DNA from: Pseudomonadota bacterium
GTDB taxonomy: Bacteria; Pseudomonadota; Alphaproteobacteria; Rhodospirillales; Magnetospirillaceae
DNA length: 64,000 nucleotides
Assembly: GCA_021793155.1 (NCBI GenBank)
Contig: JAJYTF010000023.1
Coordinates: forward strand, 1 to 64,000
Direction: 5' to 3'
Below are positions 7,484 through 16,025 of this stretch, one piece after another. The notes beneath the pieces were generated by a model, which saw only the letters and a list, made by a program, of their open reading frames with translations, searched no databases and was not told where the DNA came from. Within the stretch, counting starts at the first letter, position 1. Each line of letters starts with the position of its first letter. A program made the position numbers and the translations under genes.

Positions 7484-8752
7484 TCACGTTCGCACCGACG
7501 CCAGCGCCGCATCTGCCGCGCCGGAGCGGCGCGAAACCGCGACGGCGAAACAACCGGCCACAATGATGAATGCCAGCCACCAGGCATGCCATAGGTTGTA
7601 ACTGACCATGCCGTTGACGACCGCCGCCGCAAGCAACGCCAGTGCCAAGGCGAAGTCGGTGCGGTCGGGCAACGCGCGGTAAATACTCCGGACCAGCAGC
7701 ACAAAGAACGCCGCCCCCAGCAAGGCCCCGACCGAGCCCAGTTCGAGCCAGAGCTGCAAGGCCGCGTTGTGCGGATGCAGCGGCAGCAGTTCCACTCCGG
7801 GTGAAATCTGGGTATGCGCCCCGGGAACCGCCCGTGCGTTGCCGAGACCCCAGCCGAACAGCGGCCGGTCGCCAATCCGTCGGATGACGAAGTCCCAGAT
7901 GATCCGCCGGTGCTCGAACGATCGGAGGCGCCAGGAGGCCCACTGCGCAACGCTCGAGGAGAGGAGATCGGTCAGGCCGGGGCGCAGGACGAGCGGGGAG
8001 ACAAGAACCCAGGAGGCCAGACCCAGAGCCGAAGCGACCGCCATGAATTTCGGCAGCAGACGAGCCGCCAGGAAGACTACACCGCCGAATCCGTAGGCGA
8101 TGATCGAACTCAGGCTTCCACCCTGCCGCAACACCAGGAACCCCAGAACATAGAGGGCCGCCGCAGCCGCCCAGCCGAACCGCCGGACGCAGACCATCAG
8201 GGCCGGCCAGACCATCAGCGCGGCCAGAGTCATGGTGGTGTCGAAGGATACCGGCATTGCCAACGGCCGTTGCGGCCCGATCACCGGCTTCAACACCAGT
8301 TGCAGCCAGGTCCTGACAAATCCGCCGGTTTGCAGATTGAATTCCAGGTTCGCCAGGCACAGGGCGAACCCGGCAAGCAGTACCGTGCCGAAGCGGGCCT
8401 TGGCGGTATCGTCCAGGGCAAAGGCGGCGTCGAGCATGACCAGGCCGCACAGGAACACCCCGAGAGTCATCACCCCCGTGGTCGTGCTCAGCTTAGGCTC
8501 CACCGCCCATAACGAGGTGGTCAGCGCGTATGCCATCAGCAGCGCGAACCACCCGACCAACCATGGTGCCGGCTGGGCGTGCCAATGAAAGACCCGCCGC
8601 CGCAGGTGAAGCGCGCTGGCCAGGGCCGCCACCACCAGGATAGGGACGATGATCGGGGGAGAATAGGCCTGCAGCAACGGGGCAAGGATCGCCAAAATGG
8701 CGAGGCCGGTATCTGGTCTAACCCGCATGTCGTAATGCCTCGCCGTACTCAT
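7484..8752 (-). CDS. O-antigen ligase/polymerase-like membrane protein
   Basis: A 422-residue polytopic protein with about ten to twelve hydrophobic segments. It carries a large loop with FGWGLGNAR and LPLHPHNAALQLWLELG, the HPHN motif typical of the Wzy_C/WaaL (O-antigen ligase) family, which joins or polymerises lipid-linked glycans in the periplasm. The ATG at 8752-8750 shares one base with the TGA of the upstream GT39-like gene (TGATG), which indicates translational coupling. Ligase and polymerase cannot be told apart by sequence here. Confidence 0.8.
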   Translation of the reverse strand: MSTARHYDMRVRPDTGLAILAILAPLLQAYSPPIIVPILVVAALASALHLRRRVFHWHAQPAPWLVGWFALLMAYALTTSLWAVEPKLSTTTGVMTLGVFLCGLVMLDAAFALDDTAKARFGTVLLAGFALCLANLEFNLQTGGFVRTWLQLVLKPVIGPQRPLAMPVSFDTTMTLAALMVWPALMVCVRRFGWAAAAALYVLGFLVLRQGGSLSSIIAYGFGGVVFLAARLLPKFMAVASALGLASWVLVSPLVLRPGLTDLLSSSVAQWASWRLRSFEHRRIIWDFVIRRIGDRPLFGWGLGNARAVPGAHTQISPGVELLPLHPHNAALQLWLELGSVGALLGAAFFVLLVRSIYRALPDRTDFALALALLAAAVVNGMVSYNLWHAWWLAFIIVAGCFAVAVSRRSGAADAALASVRT

Positions 8753-10323
8753 CAAGGGCTATCCGGGGCGCCGGGATAGCCGTCGCCCATGGTCAGAAGG
8801 CCGCCGCGGTAGTGCTCGGCCAGATACAGGCTGTAGACGTCGGCCGGCCGCCCTCCCCAATGGAGGGTCACCCGCTTCAGCAACGTCACCTTGTCGAAAT
8901 AGGGGACGAGCCCCTCGGCGCTTGGTTCAAGCGGGCCGGGGGGCAGCGGTTTGGTTCGGGTGATCAGGATGCCGTCGGCGCCCTTCAGCGCCGCCACCTC
9001 GGCCGAGGTGTAATAGGAGGGCCGGATCGGTCCCTGCACGAAGACCGGCGCGTGATCGGGCAAATAGAACGACACCGCGCCGGTCGGCTGATGGGTCTCG
9101 GTCAGCAGAAAAGCGCCCGGATGAGCCCGGCGCTCCTCCTCCACCGCGGCGGCCAGTTCGTCCCACCCGCCCAGCCGCTTCAAGGCGTCGATCTTCACCG
9201 GAATGGGCAGCAGTGCCGTCGCCGCCTGGAAAAACACGAAGGTGGTCATCGTCGCGCCCAGCAGCGGTGCGGCGACACTGCCAAGGCGCGCCCATCGCGG
9301 CCGGTCGTCCCGGTCGATCCAGGCGCCGGCTGCCGCCATCACGCCGCCGAGATATGCCGGGCCGGACCAGTGCGGCTGGACAACCCCGCTCAGCGTATGA
9401 TCGAGGAAGAACGCCAGGACGGGCAGCGAGGTCGCCCCCAGCAGGAACCATTCCGGCCGCCGCCGCCGCCACCCCGCCCACAAGGCCCAAGCCATTCCCC
9501 ACAGGCAGAACAGGAAAAGGACCGGCGTCACCAGCCCGATCTGCGTGCCCAGATAGGCCAACAGATTTTTCATCGGTGCCGGCGTTCCGCTATCGAAGGC
9601 ATGGCCGAGCTGCTTGTGGAACGAGGCAAAGCCGTTCTGCAGGTTCCACAGCATGAGCGGCGTCGTGCAGGCGGCTGCCAGCAGGATCGCCAGCCAGGTA
9701 TGCCGGCGCAGCAGCCATGGGCGCAGCGGTCGGAACAGCAGGAAGGTCGCCAGGACTCCCGGTACTATCAGGGCCATGGTGTACTTGCTGATGGCGCCCA
9801 GCCCAAGGGCTGCTCCGGCGGCATAGAGATAGACCGGACCGCCGCCGCGGATCAGGCGCAGCAGAGACCACAACATCAGGGCCCAGAACAGCAGCAAAGG
9901 GGAATCGGGGGTGATCACCACCCCCGCAGAACCGAACAGAACAGTGCAGTTCAGCCACAATGCGGCCAGCGCGCCGGCCCGCCGGGAGCGGAACGCCAGG
10001 CGGGCCGCGTCCCACACCAGAACCGACACGACGAGCGAGGAGGCCACGGCGGTGACGCGCACGCCGAGCGCCGTCTCGCCCAGCAGGCGAGTGCCCGCCC
10101 AGATCCAGTAGGCGACCATCGCGGGGTGGTCGTAGTATGAAAGTTGCAGTGGCCTGGTCCACTGCCAGTAATAGGCCTCGTCGGCCGAAAGCAGCGCCGA
10201 CCCGGCGACGAACAGGCGCGCCGCGGCCATGCCGAGGACCACCAGCAGCGCCCAGCCTTCGACCGGTGCCAGAGCCATCCGCCTGTTCGGTGGATCTTGG
10301 GTGTTCGCCTTTTGACCGTGCAT
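8752..10323 (-). CDS. GT39/ArnT-like lipid-linked glycosyltransferase
   Basis: A polytopic protein of about 523 residues with the marks of the dolichyl-phosphate-mannose/ArnT superfamily. These are an early acidic motif (LLSADEAYYWQW) and a YYDHPAMVAYWIW segment, then multiple membrane helices, then a soluble C-terminal domain. These enzymes move a sugar from polyprenyl-phosphate onto an acceptor on the periplasmic face. Start chosen at ATG 10323; ATG 10278 (MALAPVEGW) lies just before the first helix and is equally plausible. The gene is coupled to the O-antigen ligase-like gene, so the pair probably finishes or decorates a surface glycan. Confidence 0.8.
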   Translation of the reverse strand: MHGQKANTQDPPNRRMALAPVEGWALLVVLGMAAARLFVAGSALLSADEAYYWQWTRPLQLSYYDHPAMVAYWIWAGTRLLGETALGVRVTAVASSLVVSVLVWDAARLAFRSRRAGALAALWLNCTVLFGSAGVVITPDSPLLLFWALMLWSLLRLIRGGGPVYLYAAGAALGLGAISKYTMALIVPGVLATFLLFRPLRPWLLRRHTWLAILLAAACTTPLMLWNLQNGFASFHKQLGHAFDSGTPAPMKNLLAYLGTQIGLVTPVLFLFCLWGMAWALWAGWRRRRPEWFLLGATSLPVLAFFLDHTLSGVVQPHWSGPAYLGGVMAAAGAWIDRDDRPRWARLGSVAAPLLGATMTTFVFFQAATALLPIPVKIDALKRLGGWDELAAAVEEERRAHPGAFLLTETHQPTGAVSFYLPDHAPVFVQGPIRPSYYTSAEVAALKGADGILITRTKPLPPGPLEPSAEGLVPYFDKVTLLKRVTLHWGGRPADVYSLYLAEHYRGGLLTMGDGYPGAPDSP

Positions 10324-10481
10324 CGCCGCCTGAAACAGCCCATTTGGCTGCCCGTTGTCAATCCCAAACCTCCGGCCGCCAAAGGCGTTTCCTTCCAAAT
10401 GGTAAGTTGACGCGCAACCGCCGAACGGGCCCTTGTCGGTCGAGGCCCGCAGGCTTGCGCCCATCGGAAGGAACCCGCGGC

Positions 10482-11726
10482 ATGGATGCGGAAGCAAGGT
10501 CCAAAATGAAGATTCTGTCCCCCCTGCGGTTCATTGCCATGTGGGGACCAGGATTGCTCGTCATGCTGGCCGATACGGATGCGGGCAACGTCGTTACGGC
10601 GGCCCAGGGCGGGGCCCAGTGGGGCTACAGGCTGCTGCCGCTGCTGCTGCTGCTCATTCCGCTGCTTTACATGGTCCAGGAACTGACGGTGCGGCTGGGT
10701 ATCTTTACCGGCCGAGGCCATGGAGAGCTGATCCGCGAACAGTTCGGTGTGGGCTGGGCCATGCTGTCGGCCACAGGTTTGGTCGTGGCGACCCTGGGTT
10801 CGTTGATCACCGAATTCACCGCCGTCGCCGGCATCGGCGAACTGTACGGTCTGCCTCGCAGCCTGACCTTGCCGCTCTCCACCGGGGCCCTGCTGATGGT
10901 CGTCGGCACCGGCTCGTACCGGCGGGTCGAGCGGACGGCACTGGTCATCGGACTGTTCGAACTCGCCTTTTTCGCTGTCATTTGGGCGGCGCATCCGAGC
11001 CTTGCGACCTTGACCAAAGCCGCAACAGACCTGCCGGTCGGAAACAAGGATTTCATGTATCTCGTCGCCGCGATCATCGGCGCAACCTTCAACCCCTGGA
11101 TGATTTTCTACCAGCAGTCCGCCACAGTCGATAAGAAGCTGCTGCCCGAGGACCTCAAGCACGCCCGTTGGGACACCGGTATCGGCGCCGCCCTCACCCA
11201 ATGCCTGACCGCCGCGGTGCTGATCGCAGCAGCGACGGTCTTCGGCTCCGGCAATATTCCAGCAAGCCTTTCCAGTGTCGGCGAGATCAGCAAGGCGTTG
11301 ACCCCCCTTCTGGGAGAACAAACGGGACGCCTTGTCTTCAGCGTGGGCGTACTGGGCGCGTCGCTGGTGGCGGCGATCGTCTCGTCGCTGGCGCTGGCCT
11401 GGGGGGCCGGCGAAGTCAGCGGTTACCGCCGATCGCTGGAATATCGACCTTTCGAGGCCGGGTGGTTCTATGGCATTTATGCGGTTGGCGTGGTCGGAGC
11501 CGCCGCCCTGGTGTGGATGGTGCCTGATTTGATTTGGCTGACCGTCGCGGCCCAGGTGCTGAACGCCTTCCTGATGCCGCTGGTGATCGGTTTGCTCGTG
11601 GCGCTGGCAGCCAGAGCGTTACCCGAGCCATGCCGCCTGCGCGGATGGTATCTCCGGCTGATGGTCGCCGTCGCGGCCCTTGTGTCCGCGCTCGGCATAT
11701 TCGGCGGCATCCAGACCTTGCTATAG
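10482..11726 (+). CDS. Nramp (SLC11)-related metal transporter with atypical ion site
   Basis: A 414-residue membrane protein with about eleven helices. Helix 1 reads GPGLLVMLADTDAGN (residues 22-36), matching the Nramp opening but with DAGN for the canonical DPGN. Helix 6 reads GATFNPWM (200-207) where classical Nramp has GATVMPHN, so the metal-coordinating Met is replaced by Asn. Loss of that Met is seen in Nramp relatives that carry harder ions such as Mg2+ or Al3+, so substrate choice may differ from Mn2+/Fe2+. The ATG at 10482 has a GGAAGGAA-like site upstream. It is followed after 37 bases by a TerC-family gene, which supports a shared role in divalent metal handling. Confidence 0.8.
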   Translation: MDAEARSKMKILSPLRFIAMWGPGLLVMLADTDAGNVVTAAQGGAQWGYRLLPLLLLLIPLLYMVQELTVRLGIFTGRGHGELIREQFGVGWAMLSATGLVVATLGSLITEFTAVAGIGELYGLPRSLTLPLSTGALLMVVGTGSYRRVERTALVIGLFELAFFAVIWAAHPSLATLTKAATDLPVGNKDFMYLVAAIIGATFNPWMIFYQQSATVDKKLLPEDLKHARWDTGIGAALTQCLTAAVLIAAATVFGSGNIPASLSSVGEISKALTPLLGEQTGRLVFSVGVLGASLVAAIVSSLALAWGAGEVSGYRRSLEYRPFEAGWFYGIYAVGVVGAAALVWMVPDLIWLTVAAQVLNAFLMPLVIGLLVALAARALPEPCRLRGWYLRLMVAVAALVSALGIFGGIQTLL

Positions 11727-11763
11727 ACAATGTTCAACGACTCTCGTCCAAGGGCTATTCACG

Positions 11764-13065
11764 ATGGGGTTTGACGGCGACTTCGTCTTTTTGGGCACAT
11801 CGCTCAAGGTCTTCCTCATCGACTTGCTGTTGAGCGGCGACAACGCGGTGGTCATTGCCCTGGCCTGCCGCACGCTGCCGCCCAGACAGATGCGCATGGC
11901 GGTGCTGATCGGCACCGCCGCCGCCATAGTGCTGCGGGTGTACCTCACCACCGTGGTGAGTTATTTGCTGGACGTCCCCTTCCTAAAGCTGATCGGCGCC
12001 TTCGCCCTGCTGGTCATCGGCATCAAGCTGATGGTCGCGGAAGACGAGCACCAGCTTGAGCAAAAGGTCGGCAATGCGGCCGGATTCGCCCCGCAGACGC
12101 TTGAGATGTGGTCCGCTGTCATCCTGGTCGTCCTCGCCGACCTGGTGATGAGCCTCGACAATGTGGTGGCGCTCGCCGCGGTGGCCAAAGGCAGTATTGT
12201 CTTTCTCGCCCTCGGCCTGCTGCTCAGCATCCCTTTGCTGATGTACGGCAGCCTGTTCGTCGCGGCGCTGCTCAAGCGCTACCCGATCCTGATCACCGCC
12301 GGCGGCGGGCTGTTGGGCTGGATCGCCGGCGACATCGCAGTATCCGATCCCAGCATCGCCGACTGGGTCAACACCCAAGCCCCGGCGCTGATCGCGGCCA
12401 TGCCTGTGCTCGGCGCCCTGTTCGTGCTGATGGAGAGCCGAATCATCGAAAACGAGCCGAAGCGCGCGCTTGCTCCGGCGGGCCACCCCGCCCTGAGCGG
12501 TTCCGTGGCGGTGCTGGCGGGGAAGCTTGGCCGCAAGCCGGCCAACCAGTCACTGCCGGCCGCCACCTCGCCGGGAGCGGCGCCGGCTGCCTCGACGCAT
12601 ATGCCCCCCAGCTATGGGCAACCCAGTTACCAGGAGGCTCTGGCGGCCGGTGCGCTGGTGCTGGTGGCAGAGGACAACCCCCTTGATCAGGGCGCTCTCA
12701 AACGCGCCCTGATCCAGATGGGCTGCGTCGTCGACGTCGCCGTCGACGGGCGGAGGGCCCTCGACATGCTGGCCGAGCGGCGGTATGGCCTGCTGATCAC
12801 CGACCTCGACATGCCCGAGATCGACGGCTACCAGCTGGCCACCCGGATCCGAGCGGCCGAGCAGGTGTCGGATCGCCGCTTGCCGATCATCGGCATGGTC
12901 GGCTATCTGGGCGGCGATGCAATCACCCGGAAATGCATCGAGGCGGGCATGGACGCCTGCCTGCAAAAGCCTGTGGCGATCGACCGGCTGGAAGCCGCGG
13001 TGATGGCCTGGCTGCCTGTGGCGGCGGTTCTGCGCCAAGACCCTACAACCATTCTGGAAGGCTGA
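11764..13065 (+). CDS. TerC-family membrane protein fused to a response-regulator receiver domain
   Basis: A 433-residue fusion. Residues 1-228 are a TerC/YjbE-type membrane domain with the two signature motifs LLLSGDNAVVIALA (21-34) and LADLVMSLDNVVALA (124-138). TerC proteins are linked to Mn2+ export and to loading metal onto membrane or secreted enzymes. A proline/alanine-rich linker (about 235-290) leads to a receiver domain (296-418) with acidic residues AEDN (302-305), phospho-acceptor Asp347 in TDLDMPEIDG and Lys402 in LQKPV. The usual switch Thr/Ser is Val379, so phosphorylation output may be altered. There is no DNA-binding domain: the receiver seems to control the transporter itself. 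hflK starts seven bases downstream. Confidence 0.85.
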   Translation: MGFDGDFVFLGTSLKVFLIDLLLSGDNAVVIALACRTLPPRQMRMAVLIGTAAAIVLRVYLTTVVSYLLDVPFLKLIGAFALLVIGIKLMVAEDEHQLEQKVGNAAGFAPQTLEMWSAVILVVLADLVMSLDNVVALAAVAKGSIVFLALGLLLSIPLLMYGSLFVAALLKRYPILITAGGGLLGWIAGDIAVSDPSIADWVNTQAPALIAAMPVLGALFVLMESRIIENEPKRALAPAGHPALSGSVAVLAGKLGRKPANQSLPAATSPGAAPAASTHMPPSYGQPSYQEALAAGALVLVAEDNPLDQGALKRALIQMGCVVDVAVDGRRALDMLAERRYGLLITDLDMPEIDGYQLATRIRAAEQVSDRRLPIIGMVGYLGGDAITRKCIEAGMDACLQKPVAIDRLEAAVMAWLPVAAVLRQDPTTILEG

Positions 13066-13071
13066 GCACGC

Positions 13072-14130
13072 ATGTCTTGGAATCCTCTCGGAGGCGAAGG
13101 CTCCCCCCTGGACGAGGGCTTGGACCTCGACGACATCATTCGCTTGGCCAAGGACAAGTTCCATCGCGTCACGCACATTCCCGGCTTCAGCCGCAAAGGA
13201 CTTGTCCTCATCGCCAGTCTGCTGGCGGTCGCCTGGCTCCTGACCGGCATCTACAAGGTCCAACCCGACGAGCAGGGCGTCGTGATGCATTTCGGCAAAT
13301 GGGTCGACACCACCGAGCCCGGACTGCATTTCCATCTCCCCTACCCCATCGACACGGTAATCTTCCCAAAGGTTACCGAGATCAACCAGCTGCAACTGGG
13401 CAACGTCGAAGCGTCGGGGCAACTGGGCAGCGCTGGAACCCGCGACAAGCAGATGCTGACCGGCGACGAGAATATCGTCGAAGCCGACTGCGCCGTGTTC
13501 TGGCGGATCAAGAATGCCGGCCAATACCTGTTCAAGGTCTATGACCCGCAGTTGGCGGTGAAGGTGGCGGCGGAAAGCGCCCTGCGCGAGGTTATCAGCC
13601 GCACCCCGATCCAGGCCGCCCTGTCCGACAAGCGCCAGCAGATCGCTGACCAGACCAAGGAACTGCTGCAGAACCTCCTTGACCAGGAACAGGCTGGCGT
13701 CCTGATCACCCAGGTGCAATTGCAACGCATCGACCCCCCCGCCGCCGTCATCGATGCCTTCAACGACGTCCAGCGGGCCCGTGCCGACCAGGAGCGCGCC
13801 CGCAACGAGGCGCAAGCCTACGCCAACGACATCATACCGCGTGCCCGCGGCGAGGCCGGTCGGATCACGCAAGAGGCGGAAGCGTACAAGGCTCAGGTGG
13901 TCAATCTCGCCCAAGGCGACGCCAAGAGCTTCCTAGCGGTCTATCAGAGCTATGTCCGGGCCAAGGATGTCACCGCGTGGCGGCTCTACCTGGAGAGCAT
14001 GGACGAGGTTCTGAAGAAGGCGAGCAAGGTCATCATCGATTCCTCGGGAAAAGGCGTTTCGGGAGTGGTCCCCTATATGCCGCTGCCCGATCAAAAGGAA
14101 AAACCCGTCGCCCAGGGAGCCGGCAAATGA
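13072..14130 (+). CDS. hflK: HflK, membrane regulator of the FtsH protease
   Basis: A 352-residue SPFH/prohibitin protein with a short cytoplasmic N-terminus containing NPLGGEG, one transmembrane helix (about 43-60) and a band-7 domain (YKVQPDEQGVVMHFGKWVDTTEPGLHFHLPYP). A long charged helix follows (RADQERARNEAQAYANDII). HflK and HflC assemble a large periplasmic cage around FtsH and limit degradation of membrane proteins. The stop overlaps the hflC start (ATGA). Unusually, hflKC is placed directly after metal-transport genes rather than in an hfq-hflX or protease (degP) context. Confidence 0.93.
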   Translation: MSWNPLGGEGSPLDEGLDLDDIIRLAKDKFHRVTHIPGFSRKGLVLIASLLAVAWLLTGIYKVQPDEQGVVMHFGKWVDTTEPGLHFHLPYPIDTVIFPKVTEINQLQLGNVEASGQLGSAGTRDKQMLTGDENIVEADCAVFWRIKNAGQYLFKVYDPQLAVKVAAESALREVISRTPIQAALSDKRQQIADQTKELLQNLLDQEQAGVLITQVQLQRIDPPAAVIDAFNDVQRARADQERARNEAQAYANDIIPRARGEAGRITQEAEAYKAQVVNLAQGDAKSFLAVYQSYVRAKDVTAWRLYLESMDEVLKKASKVIIDSSGKGVSGVVPYMPLPDQKEKPVAQGAGK

Positions 14131-15008
14131 AGCGCAAAGCCCTGATCATCGGCCTGTCCGTCTTCGTCGCGGCGTGGTGGCTGCTTTCCGCCTCCCTTTA
14201 CACGGTGGACGAAACCCAGCAAGCGCTGTTGGTGCGCCTCGGTGCGCCGATGGGCGTGGTCACCGCGCCAGGTCTCAAGATGAAGATGCCGCTGGTCGAC
14301 AACGTCATCTACTACGAGACCCGCCTTCTGCCGCTCGAACCGTCCATCGAACAGGTCATCCTGGGTGACCAGAAGCGGCTGGAGGTCCAGACCTATACCC
14401 GCTTCCGCATCGCCGACCCCTTGCGGTTCTACCAAACCGTACGGACGGTCCAGCAGGCGCGGGCCCAGCTGACCCAGCTGGTCAGCTCGTCGCTCCGCCG
14501 TGAACTGGGCCGGGTGCCGCTCCGGGCGCTATTGTCCGAGCAACGCACTCAGATCGTGGAGAACATCCAGAACGAAGTGGCGGAGAAGGCGCAGTCACTG
14601 GGCATTGCGGTGGCCGAGGTACGCCTTCATCGCGCCGACCTGCCCTATGAAACCAGCCAGGCGGTCTATGACCGGATGAAGTCGGAACGCCAGCGCGAGG
14701 CCAAGGAACTGCGGGCGCAGGGGTCAGAATGGGCGCAGGAGATCCAGGCCAAGGCCGACCGCGACCGTACCGTCATCCTGTCGGAAGCCGAGCGCCAGAG
14801 CAAGATCACCCACGGCGATGCCGATGCCGAGGCCAACCAGGTGCTGGCGGAGGCCTTCGGCAAGGACCCCCAGTTCTATCGCCTTTACCGCTCGCTGCAG
14901 ACCTATCGCCAGGCGCTTGCCGGCGCGGGCCCAACCCTGGTTCTGTCGCCCGATGCGGAATTCCTGCGCGACCTGAAAACGGGCCCCTCGTCCGGAGGAC
15001 AAAGATAA
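14127..15008 (+). CDS. hflC: HflC, partner of HflK
   Basis: A 293-residue SPFH protein with an N-terminal signal-anchor (about 4-22) followed by SLYTVDETQQALLVRLGAP and a band-7 domain. The HflC-typical region EVRLHRADLPYETSQAVYDRMKSER precedes a long coiled helix. It forms the hetero-oligomeric HflKC complex with the upstream gene product, with which it is translationally coupled. The stop codon lies in a small AACAAC-TTA-GTTGTT hairpin (15007-15021). Confidence 0.93.
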   Translation: MKRKALIIGLSVFVAAWWLLSASLYTVDETQQALLVRLGAPMGVVTAPGLKMKMPLVDNVIYYETRLLPLEPSIEQVILGDQKRLEVQTYTRFRIADPLRFYQTVRTVQQARAQLTQLVSSSLRRELGRVPLRALLSEQRTQIVENIQNEVAEKAQSLGIAVAEVRLHRADLPYETSQAVYDRMKSERQREAKELRAQGSEWAQEIQAKADRDRTVILSEAERQSKITHGDADAEANQVLAEAFGKDPQFYRLYRSLQTYRQALAGAGPTLVLSPDAEFLRDLKTGPSSGGQR

Positions 15009-15079
15009 CAACTTAGTTGTTGCAGGACGGAGGATTTTTCTTCACACAGTTGAGCCACCGCAATTTCGGATTGGCGACC

Positions 15080-15724
15080 ATGAATTTCAATTTCGACGTT
15101 TTACGTTCGGCTCCCGTCAACACCGACCCCTTCCCCTATTTCATGGCCCAGGGGGTCCTGTCCGAGGACGATCTGGCCGAAGCGATCCGGGATTTTCCCA
15201 AGCTCGACATGGCCGGCTTGTTCCTGCCCGAAGCGGCGGAATACGGCACATCATTCGCCAGACTGCTCGACATCCTGCGCGGGCCGGAGCTGCGCCAGAT
15301 TGTCGGCGAGAAGCTGCAGGTCGACCTGACCGGTCGCCCGACCATGGTCACCGTCCGCGCCTGCGCCCAGGCCAAGGACGGCCGTATCCATTCGGACTCG
15401 AAGTTCAAGCTGGCGACCGTCCTGCTTTACCTGAACGAGCCGTGGGAGGCCGACGGCGGCCGCTTGCGCCTGCTGCGTTCGCCCACCGACATCGAGGACT
15501 ATGTCGGTGAAGTCCCGCCGCATGGCGGCACGCTGGTATGCTTCAAAGTCACCCCCAACTCGTGGCACGGCCACAAGCCCTTCGTCGGCACGCGGCGCTA
15601 CATGATGTTGAACTACTGCCAGGATGCATCGGTGCGGAACAACGAGGAAGCGCGCCACCGTATGTCCGGCCGCATCAAGAAGGTCAAGCGGGTGTTCGGC
15701 GTCGGCAAGGTGGGCGCGGCGTAG
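15080..15724 (+). CDS. 2OG-Fe(II) oxygenase family protein (first of two paralogues)
   Basis: A 214-residue cytosolic protein with a jelly-roll dioxygenase signature. The probable iron ligands are His104 and Asp106 (RIHSDSKFK) and His163 (NSWHGHKP); Arg172/Arg173 probably bind 2-oxoglutarate. Segments such as VLLYLNEPWEADGGRLRLL match prolyl-4-hydroxylase-like enzymes. ATG 15080 was preferred because it begins the conserved part. The hydroxylated substrate is unknown; in other genomes similar proteins lie near TPR proteins and glycan genes. A second copy lies 300 bases downstream. Confidence 0.75.
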   Translation: MNFNFDVLRSAPVNTDPFPYFMAQGVLSEDDLAEAIRDFPKLDMAGLFLPEAAEYGTSFARLLDILRGPELRQIVGEKLQVDLTGRPTMVTVRACAQAKDGRIHSDSKFKLATVLLYLNEPWEADGGRLRLLRSPTDIEDYVGEVPPHGGTLVCFKVTPNSWHGHKPFVGTRRYMMLNYCQDASVRNNEEARHRMSGRIKKVKRVFGVGKVGAA

Positions 15725-16025
15725 AACCGCAGTCGCAGCCACGGTAAGGTGATTAACCAGTCTTGGCTGCCAGCCCGGCATTAACACCCGCGGTTATCCG
15801 GTCCGGCTTGGCCGCGTCGAGATTGACGCGCGCCCGCGAACAGTATGGCGGCATTTGGCGGCCAGTGAATATCGTGCTATAGATCTCTACTAATAAAAAT
15901 ATCTACGGCGTGCAGCAGGGAATAAACGCTCTGCACACGGGTGCTTTTTAGATTATTTCCAATATGAGAGCGCTTCCCCCCGCGAGACGAGCCGTATTTC
16001 GCTCCGTCCTGAAGGAGGTAAGGTT
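15725..16025. other. Intergenic region between the two oxygenase genes
   Basis: About 300 bases. The middle (15870-15905) is AT-rich and could hold a promoter. A strong AAGGAGGT ribosome site (16012-16019) serves the next gene. No reading frame, RNA gene or clear operator was seen. Confidence 0.5.

Noticed and set aside
8812-10140. Long plus-strand frame opposite the GT39-like gene
   Set aside because: Its protein is Gln/Arg/Pro-rich low-complexity sequence, typical of the antisense of a GC-rich gene; the minus-strand frame has clear family motifs.
7438-10410. TCCTTCCAAACGGTAAGCTGA at 7438-7458 and a near copy at 10390-10410 (19 of 21 bases), with shorter echoes near 17710 and 54575
   Set aside because: A match of this size is expected about once or twice by chance among all pairs in 64 kb, and the copies lie in unrelated contexts (one inside the kinase gene).
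9951-11321. Long minus-strand frame overlapping the Nramp-like gene
   Set aside because: It is antisense to a gene with clear transporter helices, and its own composition resembles no family.
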